Shown piece after piece: positions 10,508-20,119 of a stretch of 64,000 bases of DNA. The notes beneath the pieces are model-generated. The model was not told where the DNA came from. It did not search any database and saw nothing but the letters and a program-made list of their open reading frames with translations. Positions within the stretch are counted from its first letter, which is position 1. Each line of letters starts with the position of its first letter. This stretch comes from Psychrobacillus sp. OK032 (GTDB lineage Bacteria; Bacillota; Bacilli; Bacillales_A; Planococcaceae), in assembly GCF_900111345.1 (NCBI RefSeq), contig NZ_FOGY01000011.1:124001-188000 (forward strand), read 5' to 3'. The position numbers and the translations under genes were made by a program.

Positions 10508-10534
10508 GGATTTAAATTCAATAACAAGTAAACG

Positions 10535-10791
10535 ATTTGGATAGAGATAAGTTTTATAGTTTGAAATCTAAAGAGAGCTGATGGGTGGTGCAAATCAGTG
10601 ATTTCGATTATAGAGTAGCACTCTTGAATTGGTGAGCTGAACGATTAAGTAGGTTCATCCGTTAAATGCGCGTTAAGCATATAAACTAAGAAGCTGTAGA
10701 TTTTTTGCAGTAAATTTGGGTGGTACCGCGTGAGTTTATTACAAGCTCTTCGCCCCTTACATGTAAGTGTAAGGAGCGAGGAGCTTTTTTG
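10535..10791 (+). promoter_or_regulatory. T-box leader, serine specifier AGC
   Basis: The conserved T-box sequence TGGGTGGTACCGCG is exact at 10717-10730. Stem I shows AAAGAGAGCTGATGGGTGGTG with the distal-loop segment. The specifier loop reads GTAGC-ACTCTTGAA, giving specifier AGC (Ser) at 10617-10619. A terminator hairpin (about 10743-10790: AAGCTC, CCCCTTAC pairing with GTAAGG, GAGGAGCTT) precedes a T run. Uncharged serine tRNA should promote antitermination, which fits the downstream aminotransferase and serA. The specifier assignment is by pattern and was not folded computationally. Confidence 0.9.
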
Positions 10792-10818
10792 TTTTTCAAA
10801 AAAGGGAGGAGAATGAAC

Positions 10819-11979
10819 ATGTTACAAGATCAAACAATTTTAAGAATTCCAGGACCGAGTCCAATTCCACCTAGTGTACAAAGAGCAATGAACCAAACGA
10901 TGATTGGGCATCGAGGAAAAGAAACATCTCAAATGTTGAAAAATATTGCCCCAGGATTAAAACGTATTTTTGGAACAGAACAAGAAGTTGCAATTATTGC
11001 GGGAAGTGGAACAGCTGGACTAGAAACTGCGGTTGTTAATGTAGTAAAGCCAGGTGATGAAGTTCTTGTTGTAGTGACAGGCGCATTTGGCGATCGCTTC
11101 ACTAAAATTTGCCAAGCTTATAATATTAAAACACATGTATTAGACGTTGAATGGGGAAGAGCATTGAACCCAGACAAGGTGAAAGCCTATTTAATCGAAC
11201 ATCCGGAAGTAAAAGTTGTGTTTTCTACATATTGTGAAACATCAACAGGAGTATTAAATCCAATTGATCTTCTCGCTAAAGCAGTTCGTGAAGTATCAGA
11301 TGCTCTAGTAGTGGTGGATGGTGTTTCTTGTGTAGGTGGTGTAGAAACAAAAATGGATGAATGGGGAATCGATGTGATGGTAACTGGTTCTCAAAAAGCA
11401 TTCATGTTGCCTGCAGGATTAACATTTGTGGCAGCTAGTGAACGTGCCTGGAAAGTTATCGAGGAAAATGAGCAACCAAGATTTTATTTAAACTTAAAGA
11501 AATATAAAGACAACTTATTGAAAGATACAACACCATTTACTCCTGCATTGTCATTGCTGTTTGGTTTAGAACAAGTGTTGAGCTTAATAGAAGCGGAAGG
11601 TTTAGAAAAAGTATATGCTCGCCATGAATTGCTTAAGAAAATGACCCGTGCTGCATTTAAAGCAATTAATATTCCATTATTAACAACGGATGAAGATGCT
11701 TCTCCAACAGTAACCGCTGTACAACCGGATGATTTTGATGCAGAGGAATTCCGTAAAATATTGAAACAAGAATTTGCTATTTCAATTGCAGGTGGGCAAC
11801 AACATCTAACAGGCAAGATTTTCCGCATCGGTCATATGGGATACTGTTCTCCTGCAGATGTGCTTCAAATTATTAGTGCAGTTGAAATAGCACTAAAGAA
11901 AATTGGAAAAGAAATTGAACTCGGAAAAGCAACGGCAGCAGCGCAATATATCTATTTAACTGAAGGAGAGAATAACTAA
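10819..11979 (+). CDS. class V aminotransferase, probable phosphoserine aminotransferase
   Basis: A 386-residue PLP enzyme of the alanine-glyoxylate/serine-pyruvate aminotransferase branch: RIPGPSPIPPSVQRAM and IGHRGKE at the N-terminus, AGSGTAG for phosphate binding, STYCETSTG, VVVDGVSCVGG, and VTGSQKAFMLPAG with the PLP lysine at residue 193. The sequence resembles archaeal-type SerC and PucG-like enzymes more than the usual bacterial SerC. Because it sits between a serine-specific T-box and serA (stop and start overlap in TAATG), its likely role is conversion of 3-phosphohydroxypyruvate to phosphoserine. ATG 10819 is chosen for its spacing from AGGGAGGAG; the frame is open upstream but runs through the T-box. 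Confidence 0.85.
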   Translation: MLQDQTILRIPGPSPIPPSVQRAMNQTMIGHRGKETSQMLKNIAPGLKRIFGTEQEVAIIAGSGTAGLETAVVNVVKPGDEVLVVVTGAFGDRFTKICQAYNIKTHVLDVEWGRALNPDKVKAYLIEHPEVKVVFSTYCETSTGVLNPIDLLAKAVREVSDALVVVDGVSCVGGVETKMDEWGIDVMVTGSQKAFMLPAGLTFVAASERAWKVIEENEQPRFYLNLKKYKDNLLKDTTPFTPALSLLFGLEQVLSLIEAEGLEKVYARHELLKKMTRAAFKAINIPLLTTDEDASPTVTAVQPDDFDAEEFRKILKQEFAISIAGGQQHLTGKIFRIGHMGYCSPADVLQIISAVEIALKKIGKEIELGKATAAAQYIYLTEGENN

Positions 11980-13565
11980 TGGCATATAATATTTTAATAA
12001 GCGATCCACTAAGTGAAGATGGTATTTATCCTTTAAGACAAGCGGAAGGTTTTAATATTGTCATAGAAACTAACTTAACACCAGAGGAACTAGGAGAGCG
12101 AATTGGTGAATTTGATGCATTACTCGTTCGTAGCCAAACGCAAGTAACGCGCGAAATTATTGAAAAAGGAACGAACTTAAAAATTATCGGACGTGCTGGT
12201 GTTGGGGTAGACAATATCGATCTGCCTGCTGCAACTGAACGTGGAATTATCGTTGTAAATGCACCGGATGGTAATACAAACTCAGCTGCTGAGCATACAG
12301 TAGCTATGCTCATGTCGCTAGCTCGCAATATTCCACAAGCATTTCATGCGTTGAAAAATCAAAAATGGGATCGCAAATCTTTTATTGGTGTAGAACTTAA
12401 AAACAAAACATTAGGTGTAGTAGGGCTAGGAAGAATAGGGGCAGAGGTTGCAGCACGTGCAAAAGGACAACGTATGAATGTGATTGCATATGACCCGTTT
12501 TTAACACAAGAAAAAGCTGAAAAGATGGGTGTTCAATTTGGGACGATTGATGAAGTAATACAAGCTGCAGATTTTGTCACGGTGCATACACCACTTCTCA
12601 AGGAAACACGTCATTTAATCAATAAAGAAGCATTTGAAAAAATGAAAGACGGGGTACAAATTATTAACTGTGCACGCGGAGGAATTATCGACGAAGATGC
12701 TTTGTACAATGCAATTGTAGAGGGAAAAGTAGCAGGAGCGGCATTAGACGTGTTCGAAGAAGAACCATTTTTAGATCATAAGCTACTCACGCTACCTCAA
12801 GTAATCGCAACGCCGCACTTAGGTGCAAGTACAGTAGAAGCACAAGAAATAGTTGCAGTAGATGTTTCTTACGATGTCGTGAGTTTTTTACAAGGTGGAG
12901 TAGTGAAAAATCCAGTAAACCTTCCATCTGTTCCAAAAGATATTATGGCAAAAATTGAACCATACTTTAACCTTATAGAAAAACTTGGTGCGTTTTTAAG
13001 TGACTTAGCGGAAGGAGTAGCGGAAGAATTAAATATTTACTACTCTGGTGAGTTAGCTAATATGACCGTAAGTCCTCTGACAAGAAATGCTGTTAAGGGT
13101 TTATTGAAGAGTAAACTGGGCGAATCAGTCAATGATGTAAATGCTAAATTCCATGCTGATCGAATTGGCATTGTGGTAAATGAACATAAAACAACTACGT
13201 CAAAAGGGTTTACTAATTTGATAACTGTCGAAGTAAAAACCGCTACAGAAACTCGTAAAGTATCCGGAACACTTTTAAACGGCCTTGGAGCTCGAATTGT
13301 GCGTGTGGATGATTTCGTTGTAGACGTAGTGCCTGAAGGATATTTATTGTTTATTCGCCATAAAGACCAACCAGGTGCAATTGGTCGTGTAGGAACGTTA
13401 CTTGCAACGGAAGGTATTAATATCGCAGGGATGCAAGTTGGACGCTCAGAAGTTGGTGGGGATGCAATTATGATGCTTTCTATTGATAAGCATGTAGAGG
13501 ATACTGGTGTGGAGCAATTGAAGGGCTTAGCAGATATTTATGATGCAACGCCGATCGATTTATAA
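11979..13565 (+). CDS. serA: D-3-phosphoglycerate dehydrogenase
   Basis: Oxidises 3-phosphoglycerate with NAD, the first step of serine synthesis. The 528 residues match the long SerA form. The NAD-binding motif [13 protein letters not shown] is at about 146-158, catalytic segments include [13 protein letters not shown] and ATPHLGAST, an intervening allosteric-substrate-binding domain follows, and an ACT domain occupies about the last 75 residues ([18 protein letters not shown]). The C-terminal ACT domain usually gives serine feedback inhibition. The start overlaps the upstream stop by one base. A bidirectional terminator follows. Confidence 0.95.
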   Translation: MAYNILISDPLSEDGIYPLRQAEGFNIVIETNLTPEELGERIGEFDALLVRSQTQVTREIIEKGTNLKIIGRAGVGVDNIDLPAATERGIIVVNAPDGNTNSAAEHTVAMLMSLARNIPQAFHALKNQKWDRKSFIGVELKNKTLGVVGLGRIGAEVAARAKGQRMNVIAYDPFLTQEKAEKMGVQFGTIDEVIQAADFVTVHTPLLKETRHLINKEAFEKMKDGVQIINCARGGIIDEDALYNAIVEGKVAGAALDVFEEEPFLDHKLLTLPQVIATPHLGASTVEAQEIVAVDVSYDVVSFLQGGVVKNPVNLPSVPKDIMAKIEPYFNLIEKLGAFLSDLAEGVAEELNIYYSGELANMTVSPLTRNAVKGLLKSKLGESVNDVNAKFHADRIGIVVNEHKTTTSKGFTNLITVEVKTATETRKVSGTLLNGLGARIVRVDDFVVDVVPEGYLLFIRHKDQPGAIGRVGTLLATEGINIAGMQVGRSEVGGDAIMMLSIDKHVEDTGVEQLKGLADIYDATPIDL

Positions 13566-13661
13566 TTTAAACGGTTGTGAGCAATTAAAGCCGCTATACG
13601 AGCATAACTGATCGTTATCTGCGCACATGCCAGGATTGCAAGCAGTTTAATCTATACCATT

Positions 13662-13706
13662 AAAAGGCTAGTCCTTGGTCAACCAGACCGGGGACTAGCC
13701 TTTTTG
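13662..13706. terminator. bidirectional terminator between serA and the HAD gene
   Basis: AAAAGGCTAGTCC and GGACTAGCCTTTTT form a perfect stem. A-rich and T-rich flanks allow use on both strands, and it sits between convergent genes. Confidence 0.85.
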
Positions 13707-14483
13707 TTATTCAAGTATCGCTAAAAGCTCTCGTAAGTTAGCAATAGTATAAGTAGGCTTTACTTCATCACTTGTCACTTTATCTTCTCGATTGATCCAA
13801 ACAGACTGCATACCGATTTTGGATGCGCCGAGTATATCGGTCATTAAATTATCTCCAACCATAAGTGCTTCTTCTGGATGTAAGCCTACTAAATCTAGTG
13901 CATGTGCAAATATCGATGGATCTGGTTTTCCTTTTCCAAATGCTCCGGAAATGAGTATATGATCGAAATAAGGAGCAATTTCAGGAGAGATTTCTAACTT
14001 CGTATTTTGTAAGCTAGGCGAGCCATTTGTCATTAAAAGAAGTGTGTATTTTCCTTTTAATTGGTCAAGTACTTCGAAAGTTTCTTCATATATAAAAGGA
14101 CTTTCTTTTCGCATGTTTGGAAAAAGTGAAGCAAGCTCACTTCCAAGTACTTCATCATCAATGTCTAACTTTTTTAGTCCTCTCGTCCATGCTTTTTTTT
14201 GATATTCAGGAATGATTGCTTTCATCTTTTGAAAATCTTCGCTTGGATCATCGAAAGTTCCCCATAATCCTTCAAAAGGATTTATACCAATCATTTGTGT
14301 GAAAGGACGTGTTTCGTATGTATCATATAGTGCACTTGCCTCTTCTCGAACTGCATGTTCTAGTGACGATGCATCGACATTTACTTTTGCTGCAGCATGC
14401 GCACATGTTTTTTGAAATGCAGTTTCTACACTCTTTTTATCCCATAGTAAAGTATCGTCTAAATCGAAAAAAATAGCTTTCAT
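13707..14483 (-). CDS. HAD-superfamily hydrolase (YsaA/YfnB-like)
   Basis: The 258-residue protein has all four HAD motifs: FFDLDDT (nucleophile Asp7, acid Asp9), LLMTNGSP, a lysine in [10 protein letters not shown], and [10 protein letters not shown]. The helical cap between motifs I and II (about residues 15-125) places it in subclass I, as in YfnB, YsaA and phosphoglycolate or N-acylneuraminate-9-phosphate phosphatases. Substrate specificity is not visible. The ribosome site AAAGGGGGAAAAG lies within the right arm of an AGTAAAGGGG hairpin (14508-14540), which might influence initiation. Confidence 0.85.
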   Translation of the reverse strand: MKAIFFDLDDTLLWDKKSVETAFQKTCAHAAAKVNVDASSLEHAVREEASALYDTYETRPFTQMIGINPFEGLWGTFDDPSEDFQKMKAIIPEYQKKAWTRGLKKLDIDDEVLGSELASLFPNMRKESPFIYEETFEVLDQLKGKYTLLLMTNGSPSLQNTKLEISPEIAPYFDHILISGAFGKGKPDPSIFAHALDLVGLHPEEALMVGDNLMTDILGASKIGMQSVWINREDKVTSDEVKPTYTIANLRELLAILE

Positions 14484-14545
14484 TTCTAACTTTTCCCCCT
14501 TTACTTTCTTACTTAATACTTTATCTTAGTAAAGGGGAAGTGTCA

Positions 14546-15154
14546 CTAGAAGTAGAGCATTTTTTCAAGGGGACCGGTTAATGGAACAATATTTTCTATA
14601 TCTTTAATAACGATTGGGAAAAACGGAAAGTTATATACATATGGTGTAATTTCGTATAATTGAAAATAGATGACTAGACAATGGTCTGCTATATAGTAGT
14701 CTTGGTCTTTCCGTATTTCTTTAAATTCTCCTAAAAGTGGGACTTCCCATTCTATAATTTTTTTATTGATGATAGTTGATAGGGTTTTGACATAATCACT
14801 ATGTGGTTTAAATAAATCTTGTAAAGTATACATTTTTCCAGTAGTTACATCGAAAGTTAATGATTTGCAGACTGTTAATCCATGGGCTCCACCAGAAAAA
14901 GTGTAAACAATCAATAATATGCTTAAAATCCCGCGCTGATTATTTTTTATTTCGTAATAGCCGCTAATCTCATGTATACCTTCTGTGTAAAAGCCCTGCT
15001 CTATTAACATTTTGTTAAGAAGCGTAATAATATCCGCATTAATCTTTTTTTCTATATGCGGATGAGGTAAGTTAGATACAATAGGATAGTAAACATTCAC
15101 TGGGGGATAATGTTTAAAAATATGCTTTGTTTCTATACGAACGGGTAGATTCAA
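14546..15154 (-). CDS. DUF3298/RsiV-like domain protein
   Basis: The 202-residue protein has the arrangement of PdaC/RsiV-type extracellular domains: an N-terminal DUF4163-like part (KHIFKHYPPVNVYYPIVSNL) and the DUF3298 part (FSGGAHGL, TFDVTTGKMYTLQDLF, DHCLVIYFQLYEITPY). No signal peptide or membrane anchor is seen with the TTG start used here, which is odd for a family that is normally secreted or anchored. AAAGG lies nine bases before the TTG. The function is unknown; in other proteins this domain binds lysozyme or accompanies peptidoglycan deacetylases. Confidence 0.75.
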   Translation of the reverse strand: MNLPVRIETKHIFKHYPPVNVYYPIVSNLPHPHIEKKINADIITLLNKMLIEQGFYTEGIHEISGYYEIKNNQRGILSILLIVYTFSGGAHGLTVCKSLTFDVTTGKMYTLQDLFKPHSDYVKTLSTIINKKIIEWEVPLLGEFKEIRKDQDYYIADHCLVIYFQLYEITPYVYNFPFFPIVIKDIENIVPLTGPLEKMLYF

Positions 15155-15208
15155 GGTTCACAGCCTTTCGTAAGTTATAATAGATAGTATGAGTGGGAGG
15201 GGATACAT

Positions 15209-15940
15209 ATGTTTTTGAATAAAATCTCGATATTGCAGAGAGAAGCAAACATGAATAATCAGTATCCATTTACGATTCCAACGATAAAAAATTTAACAGA
15301 ATTAGAACTCACAAGTAGTGTAACTTTCTTAGTTGGCGAAAATGGGACGGGTAAATCTACATTACTTGAAGGAATTGCGGATAATTGTGAGTTTAATACA
15401 GCCGGGGGAAGCAGAAATAATTTGTTTGAGGTAGATGCTGCTGAAAGCGCATTGGGAGAGTATATTCGATTGTCATGGATGCCGAAAGTAACGGATGGCT
15501 TCTTCTTGCGCGCGGAATCATTTTATCAATTCGCTTCCCATATTGATGAGCTGGAAAGAGAACGACCAGGAATTTTAGATAGCTACGGAGGAAAATCTTT
15601 ACACGAACAATCACATGGTGAATCCTTTCTTTCGTTATTTTTAAACCGCTTCAATGGACGTGCAATTTATTTACTGGACGAACCAGAGGCAGCACTGTCA
15701 CCACAAAGACAGCTAGCTTTTTTGCGCATTATGCATGATCTTGTGGAAGAGGAAGATTGTCAATTTATCATCGCCACGCATTCGCCGATAATTTTAGGAT
15801 ATCCTAATGCTACCATATTAAGTTTTGATCATGGGGAAATTGAAGAAGTGGAATATGAGATGACGGGCCATTACCAAATACCAAAGTACTTTTTAGATCA
15901 TCGTGAAAAATTTCTTGAGGAATTATTAGCAGGTGGATAA
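15209..15940 (+). CDS. ABC/SMC-type AAA ATPase (COG3910-like)
   Basis: A 243-residue soluble ATPase with Walker A GENGTGKST (43-51), an ABC-type signature region HGESFLSLF (about 136-144), Walker B IYLLDEPEAAL (153-163) and an H-loop at THSP (His191). There is no transporter partner. The family resembles predicted ATPases linked to DNA repair or phage defence, but no nuclease accompanies it, so I give no specific role. GGGAGGGGA precedes ATG 15209. The VanZ gene begins one base after its stop, suggesting an operon. Confidence 0.8.
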   Translation: MFLNKISILQREANMNNQYPFTIPTIKNLTELELTSSVTFLVGENGTGKSTLLEGIADNCEFNTAGGSRNNLFEVDAAESALGEYIRLSWMPKVTDGFFLRAESFYQFASHIDELERERPGILDSYGGKSLHEQSHGESFLSLFLNRFNGRAIYLLDEPEAALSPQRQLAFLRIMHDLVEEEDCQFIIATHSPIILGYPNATILSFDHGEIEEVEYEMTGHYQIPKYFLDHREKFLEELLAGG

Positions 15941-16531
15941 ATGAATGTAATCATTGCATACTTGGACGATATGTTCTTTTTTATCTGTATAGTTCTTCCA
16001 ATCGTCATTATTTGGCGTATTGCCCGGTGGAAGAAGAGGGGATTTAATGTAAAGGAAAGTTTGCATGAAATCGGGTTTCTGATGCTGATATGTGTACTAA
16101 TAGGATTATTTTCACAAACAATTATTCCTAAGGCAGGAACGGGGCAAGTTTATGGAACTGGTGTGAACTTACAGCTATTTCGTGTTGTAAAAGAAACATA
16201 TAATGCGATTGTCTACTTAGGATTTTGGCAACCTTTTTATATAAACTTTCTAGGGAATATTATTCTTTTTATGCCGATTGGCTTCTTATTGCCATTGCTT
16301 TATAGAAGGATGATGTATTTTCCAAATACCGTTATTATCGGATTATGTATATCACTTTTTATCGAATTTACACAAATTCCGCAAAATAGGAGCAGTGATG
16401 TGGATGATCTTTGGTTGAACACATTAGGTGCGTTTTTGGGATATTTATTTTATATATTTATCTACAGGTGTTTTCCCGCTTTTGCGAAAACTTTTAAAAA
16501 AAATAGTTTAAAATCTTCTAGAATTGGGTAA
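15941..16531 (+). CDS. VanZ family membrane protein
   Basis: The 196-residue protein has about five membrane segments and the VanZ core: NFLGNIILFMPIGFLLPLL followed by CISLFIEFTQIPQNRSSDVDDLWLNTLGAFLGY. The acidic and arginine pattern in the last two helices (IEFTQ, R-x-x-DVDDLWLN) is diagnostic. VanZ proteins confer low-level teicoplanin resistance in some enterococcal clusters, but most chromosomal homologues have no established function. No van genes are nearby. It starts directly after the ATPase gene. Confidence 0.85.
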   Translation: MNVIIAYLDDMFFFICIVLPIVIIWRIARWKKRGFNVKESLHEIGFLMLICVLIGLFSQTIIPKAGTGQVYGTGVNLQLFRVVKETYNAIVYLGFWQPFYINFLGNIILFMPIGFLLPLLYRRMMYFPNTVIIGLCISLFIEFTQIPQNRSSDVDDLWLNTLGAFLGYLFYIFIYRCFPAFAKTFKKNSLKSSRIG

Positions 16532-16565
16532 ACCCTATATGTACTAACTATGCAAGGAGACAACT

Positions 16566-16724
16566 ATGATTATACAGAGTAAAGAATCTAAAATGGAAGA
16601 AAAACGAGATAATATGATAGAGGATTTAGTGGAGAAGGGCGTATTTAAGATTGATGGAAAACAATTGTATCAACTAAATTATTATGAACTAATGAAAGAA
16701 TATATAGCGGAAAAGGAAAGCTAA
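16566..16724 (+). CDS. small FbpA-like (Fur-regulated basic protein) peptide
   Basis: A 52-residue frame with AAGGAGA five bases before ATG 16566 and a terminator starting at its stop codon. The core RDNMIEDLVEKGVFKIDGKQ and LYQLNYYELMKEY fits the FbpA family (PF13076), in which short proteins help small RNA-mediated iron sparing in B. subtilis. Here the protein is not obviously basic, and I see no Fur box upstream, so the name is a family label only. It follows vanZ by 34 bases. Confidence 0.7.
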   Translation: MIIQSKESKMEEKRDNMIEDLVEKGVFKIDGKQLYQLNYYELMKEYIAEKES

Positions 16725-16753
16725 AAGTGCCGATAATAAAGGCACTTTTTTTA
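16724..16753 (+). terminator. terminator after the FbpA-like gene
   Basis: AAAGTGCC and GGCACTTT pair, followed by seven T bases. Confidence 0.85.
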
Positions 16754-16765
16754 TTGCTAAGGATT

Positions 16766-17540
16766 TAATAAAATCTATGATATATGGCTAACTTTCTCTC
16801 AAGAACAAAGATATGCCAATTTTAGGAATAATGCGCAATAGTAAGTTTCCGCTAGGATTTCCGCTGCAGGGCGGACGCTTTCCGCGGGGTGAGCGATTAT
16901 GAGCCTTCACCGCCGCTTCGCGTACGTTGTGAAGTCTCATCTGCCTCACCAGAGGAACGAAGGCTAAGTGCGCCACATCGTGTGGCAACGCCTTCGTGAC
17001 CAACATCCTGTTGGCCTCCGCAGGAGTCGCCGCTCTTCCGCTCCAATCCACTACAAAATCTAGCTAATTAGAGTCACTGTTTTAAATTCAATCTTATGTA
17101 GTAGTTCTTGAAAATCAGATTCAATACCGGTTGAATGAGACTGAATACGCTGTAAACAAGTAGACCAAAGCCCATCTCAAAAGCGACAAAAAAATGACCG
17201 CTGAACACGACTAAACCAATCCAACTGTTTTTGAGATGTGCCTTATCTCTATCGGTATAATATTTCGATGTATATATCCGGTAAATGGCTAAGAGCAATC
17301 AATCAGTTATTGAAAGCAACCATTCTTAAAATAAAAAGTTTACTTGGAGTGAGTCGACGATTAGTTTGATAAGTAATTCCAATAAATTGATGTAAGTGAT
17401 GAGCTTTATCCACCGAAAGCGAAGCGGCAGGTGCATGAGCTGAAGACCCTGGATTGAGCGTAGCGAGGGAAGCGGCTGAAGCCATGCCCGCGGAAAGCGT
17501 CCGCCCTGCAGCGAAAATCATTGAGGACACTTTATTCAAC
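16766..17540. repeat. R3 composite repeat, complete copy at 17 kb
   Basis: A GC-rich end in minus orientation (about 16845-17049) contains the palindromic core and a two-hairpin module at 16957-17014. An AT-rich centre (17050-17400) and a plus-oriented GC-rich end with GCGGAAAGCGTCCGCCCTGCAG (ending about 17515) follow. The centre contains the stem CATCTCAAAA/TTTTGAGATG and matches 46860-47330 at many positions. Short reading frames within it lack ribosome sites. The left border shares TATGATATATGGCTAACTTTC with the R1 left border. Confidence 0.85.
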
Positions 17541-17720
17541 TTGCTAAGAAGCATTATTTCTATATTGCACAAACTATCCTTTGTGGGTAGCTCTGGTAAA
17601 CAAGATATACTTAAAGACCACTTGCACTTTTTTTGTGTATTCTTTCAATTTCTAATCACTAATTGCCGATAATAAAAGTGTGGTACACTTGAATCAAACA
17701 TAGATGAGGTGGAATAAAAC

Positions 17721-18872
17721 TTGACTTTTTTACAAAATTTAAAAGAACCATTACAAGAAAAATGGGCGAAATCAAATTTCGCATTTGAGATGCCAATACA
17801 AACAAAACTAATCCCGCATATGCTGGATGGTTCAGATATAGTAGCAGAATCTCCAACTGGAACAGGAAAAACATTGGCTTATGTTATTCCACTTTTACAA
17901 AAGGTAGATCCTACTAAGAAACAAGTGCAAGCATTAGTAGTAGTTCCTTCTCAAGAACTCGGCATGCAAATTATTGAAGTTTTTCGCGATTGGATTGCAG
18001 GTACAGATATTACCGTTGCGCAATTAATCGGGGGAGCTAATATCCAAAGACAAATAGACACACTGAAAAAAAAGCCGACGATTGTCGTAGGAACACCTGG
18101 ACGATTACAAGAACTTGTAAAGACGAAAAAACTAAAAATGCATGAGATTAAAACAATCGTATTAGACGAGGGCGACCAACTATTAAGTAGGGAACACCGC
18201 ACGACTGTAAAAGGATTAATCGATGCAACAGTAGAAAGACAGCTCGTTGTTACTTCCGCTACGATTACAGATGAAATTGAACTAGTAGCAGATAGATTGA
18301 TGAATAGTCCTATTCGTATTCAGGTATCCGCAGAAGAGATTCCTTCGAAGGGAGAAGTAATCCATAGTTTCGTCAAAACAGAGACTAGAGATAAAACAGA
18401 TCTTTTAAGAAGACTCTCGCATATAAAAGGGATGAAAGGACTTGCATTTGTAAATAGCTTAGACCAGTTACTAATGAAAGATTCCAAGCTATCCTATAGA
18501 GACGCACCGATCGTTTCGCTTCATTCAGAAATGAAAAAAGATGAGCGTAAAAAAGCATTGGACGACTTTAAAAATGGAAAAGTGAGCATCTTAATAGCGA
18601 CAGACGTTGCTGCACGTGGTCTCGATATTTCAGGTTTAACACATGTCATTCATGTGGATGTCCCACATTCGATCGAACAATATTTACATCGATCAGGGCG
18701 CACTGGTCGTGCAGGAAAAGACGGGGAAGTATTGACATTATTGACTTATTCGGATGAAAAAACGTATAAAAAATGGACAAAAGAACTTCCGAGCAAACCG
18801 GTTCAGAAAATCTGGCACCGCGGTGCATTAATAGAAGGTAACACCAAAACGATTGATAAAAAGGGGAAGTAA
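17721..18872 (+). CDS. yfmL: DEAD-box-family RNA helicase YfmL
   Basis: A 383-residue helicase with motif I AESPTGTGKT (42-51), motif Ib GTPGR, motif II DEGD (149-152), motif III SAT (179-181), IATDVAARGLDI and HRSGRTGRAGK. It follows B. subtilis YfmL, which assists 50S ribosome assembly and cold growth. Motif II deviates from DEAD (DEGD here), but members of this branch commonly vary the third residue. There is no RNA-binding C-terminal extension. TTG 17721 is preceded by GAGGTGG. The next gene starts 3 bases after the stop. Confidence 0.9.
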   Translation: MTFLQNLKEPLQEKWAKSNFAFEMPIQTKLIPHMLDGSDIVAESPTGTGKTLAYVIPLLQKVDPTKKQVQALVVVPSQELGMQIIEVFRDWIAGTDITVAQLIGGANIQRQIDTLKKKPTIVVGTPGRLQELVKTKKLKMHEIKTIVLDEGDQLLSREHRTTVKGLIDATVERQLVVTSATITDEIELVADRLMNSPIRIQVSAEEIPSKGEVIHSFVKTETRDKTDLLRRLSHIKGMKGLAFVNSLDQLLMKDSKLSYRDAPIVSLHSEMKKDERKKALDDFKNGKVSILIATDVAARGLDISGLTHVIHVDVPHSIEQYLHRSGRTGRAGKDGEVLTLLTYSDEKTYKKWTKELPSKPVQKIWHRGALIEGNTKTIDKKGK

Positions 18873-18874
18873 AG

Positions 18875-20104
18875 ATGAATTTCCAACAAAAACTAGAAGA
18901 ATACGCGGAGCTAGTTGTAAAAGTTGGCTTAAATATTCAACAGGATCAGCCTTTATTAATTGGGACAACAACTGACACGATTGAGTTTACTAGGCTTATC
19001 GTAAAAAAAGCGTATGAAGCAGGAGCAAAACGAGTAGATGTAAACTATTCAGACGAAGTGAATGCACGAGCATTTTACGATTTAGCTCCGGATGAAGCAT
19101 TTCATGAATATCCAAAATGGTTAGCAATGCAGCGAGATGAGTTGATCGAAAACAATGGTGCATTATTATGGATTGATGCAGACAACCCAGACTTATTGGA
19201 AGGTGTATCGGTTGACCGTATTTCCAATTTCCAAAAGGCAGCCGGAAAAGCGTTAGAAAACTATAGAAAAGCAGTGATGAATGATGTGATTACTTGGTCC
19301 ATCGTTGCAATTCCTTCTGAAAAATGGGCAGCTAAAGTTTTTCCAGAGTTACAAGCCGAACACCAAATGGAAGCACTATGGGATCTTATTTTCAAAGTGG
19401 TGAGAATTGGGGAAGGTACGGCGGTTCAAAAATGGAAAGAGCATATTAATCACTTGGAAAGTCGTGCTGCACTTTTGAATGCAAAGCGTTTTAAAAAGCT
19501 TCACTACAAAGCGGAAGGAACAGATATTCAAGTAGAGCTGCCAAAAGACCATATTTGGTTAACTGGGGCTAGTAAAAATGCTCAAAGCGTTCCTTATATT
19601 GCAAATATGCCAACAGAAGAAGTGTATACAGCACCACTAAAAACTGGTGTGAATGGGTATGTAAAAAACAAGAAACCACTCGTATATCAAGGAAATATCG
19701 TGGATGATTTCACCTTAACGTTTGAAAATGGAGCTATTACAAAAATAGAAGCAGCGATCGGTGAAAAGCTTTTACGAGAGCTAATCCAAACGGACGAAGG
19801 TGCTAAATATTTAGGTGAAATTGCATTAGTTCCACATGAATCTCCCATATCTGCATCAAATGTATTGTTCTTCAACACATTATTCGATGAAAATGCATCT
19901 AATCATTTTGCAATTGGCGAGGCATATCCGACATGTGTAGAGGGAGCACGCGGATTATCCCATGAAGAACTAGAGCAAATGGGTCTTAATACATCCATCG
20001 TCCATGAAGATTTTATGATTGGTAGTGCAGATATGGATATAATAGGAGAACTAGAGGATGGCACAATGGAGCCTATTTTCCATAAAGGTACATGGGCATT
20101 TTAA
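18875..20104 (+). CDS. ampS: M29 family metal-dependent aminopeptidase
   Basis: A 409-residue cytoplasmic exopeptidase of the AmpS/PepS/aminopeptidase T family. Conserved segments include MPTEEVYTAPLKTGVNGYV with metal-ligand Glu, and a cluster VPHESPIS, NTLFDENASNHFAIGEAY, SIVHEDFMIGSADMDI, supplying the His, Glu and Asp ligands for two metal ions. It is paralogous to the protein at 30752-31984, with long shared blocks. The ribosome site GGGGAAGT overlaps the end of yfmL, so the pair is probably co-transcribed. Confidence 0.9.
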   Translation: MNFQQKLEEYAELVVKVGLNIQQDQPLLIGTTTDTIEFTRLIVKKAYEAGAKRVDVNYSDEVNARAFYDLAPDEAFHEYPKWLAMQRDELIENNGALLWIDADNPDLLEGVSVDRISNFQKAAGKALENYRKAVMNDVITWSIVAIPSEKWAAKVFPELQAEHQMEALWDLIFKVVRIGEGTAVQKWKEHINHLESRAALLNAKRFKKLHYKAEGTDIQVELPKDHIWLTGASKNAQSVPYIANMPTEEVYTAPLKTGVNGYVKNKKPLVYQGNIVDDFTLTFENGAITKIEAAIGEKLLRELIQTDEGAKYLGEIALVPHESPISASNVLFFNTLFDENASNHFAIGEAYPTCVEGARGLSHEELEQMGLNTSIVHEDFMIGSADMDIIGELEDGTMEPIFHKGTWAF

Positions 20105-20119
20105 GGAGTGGAACATTGC

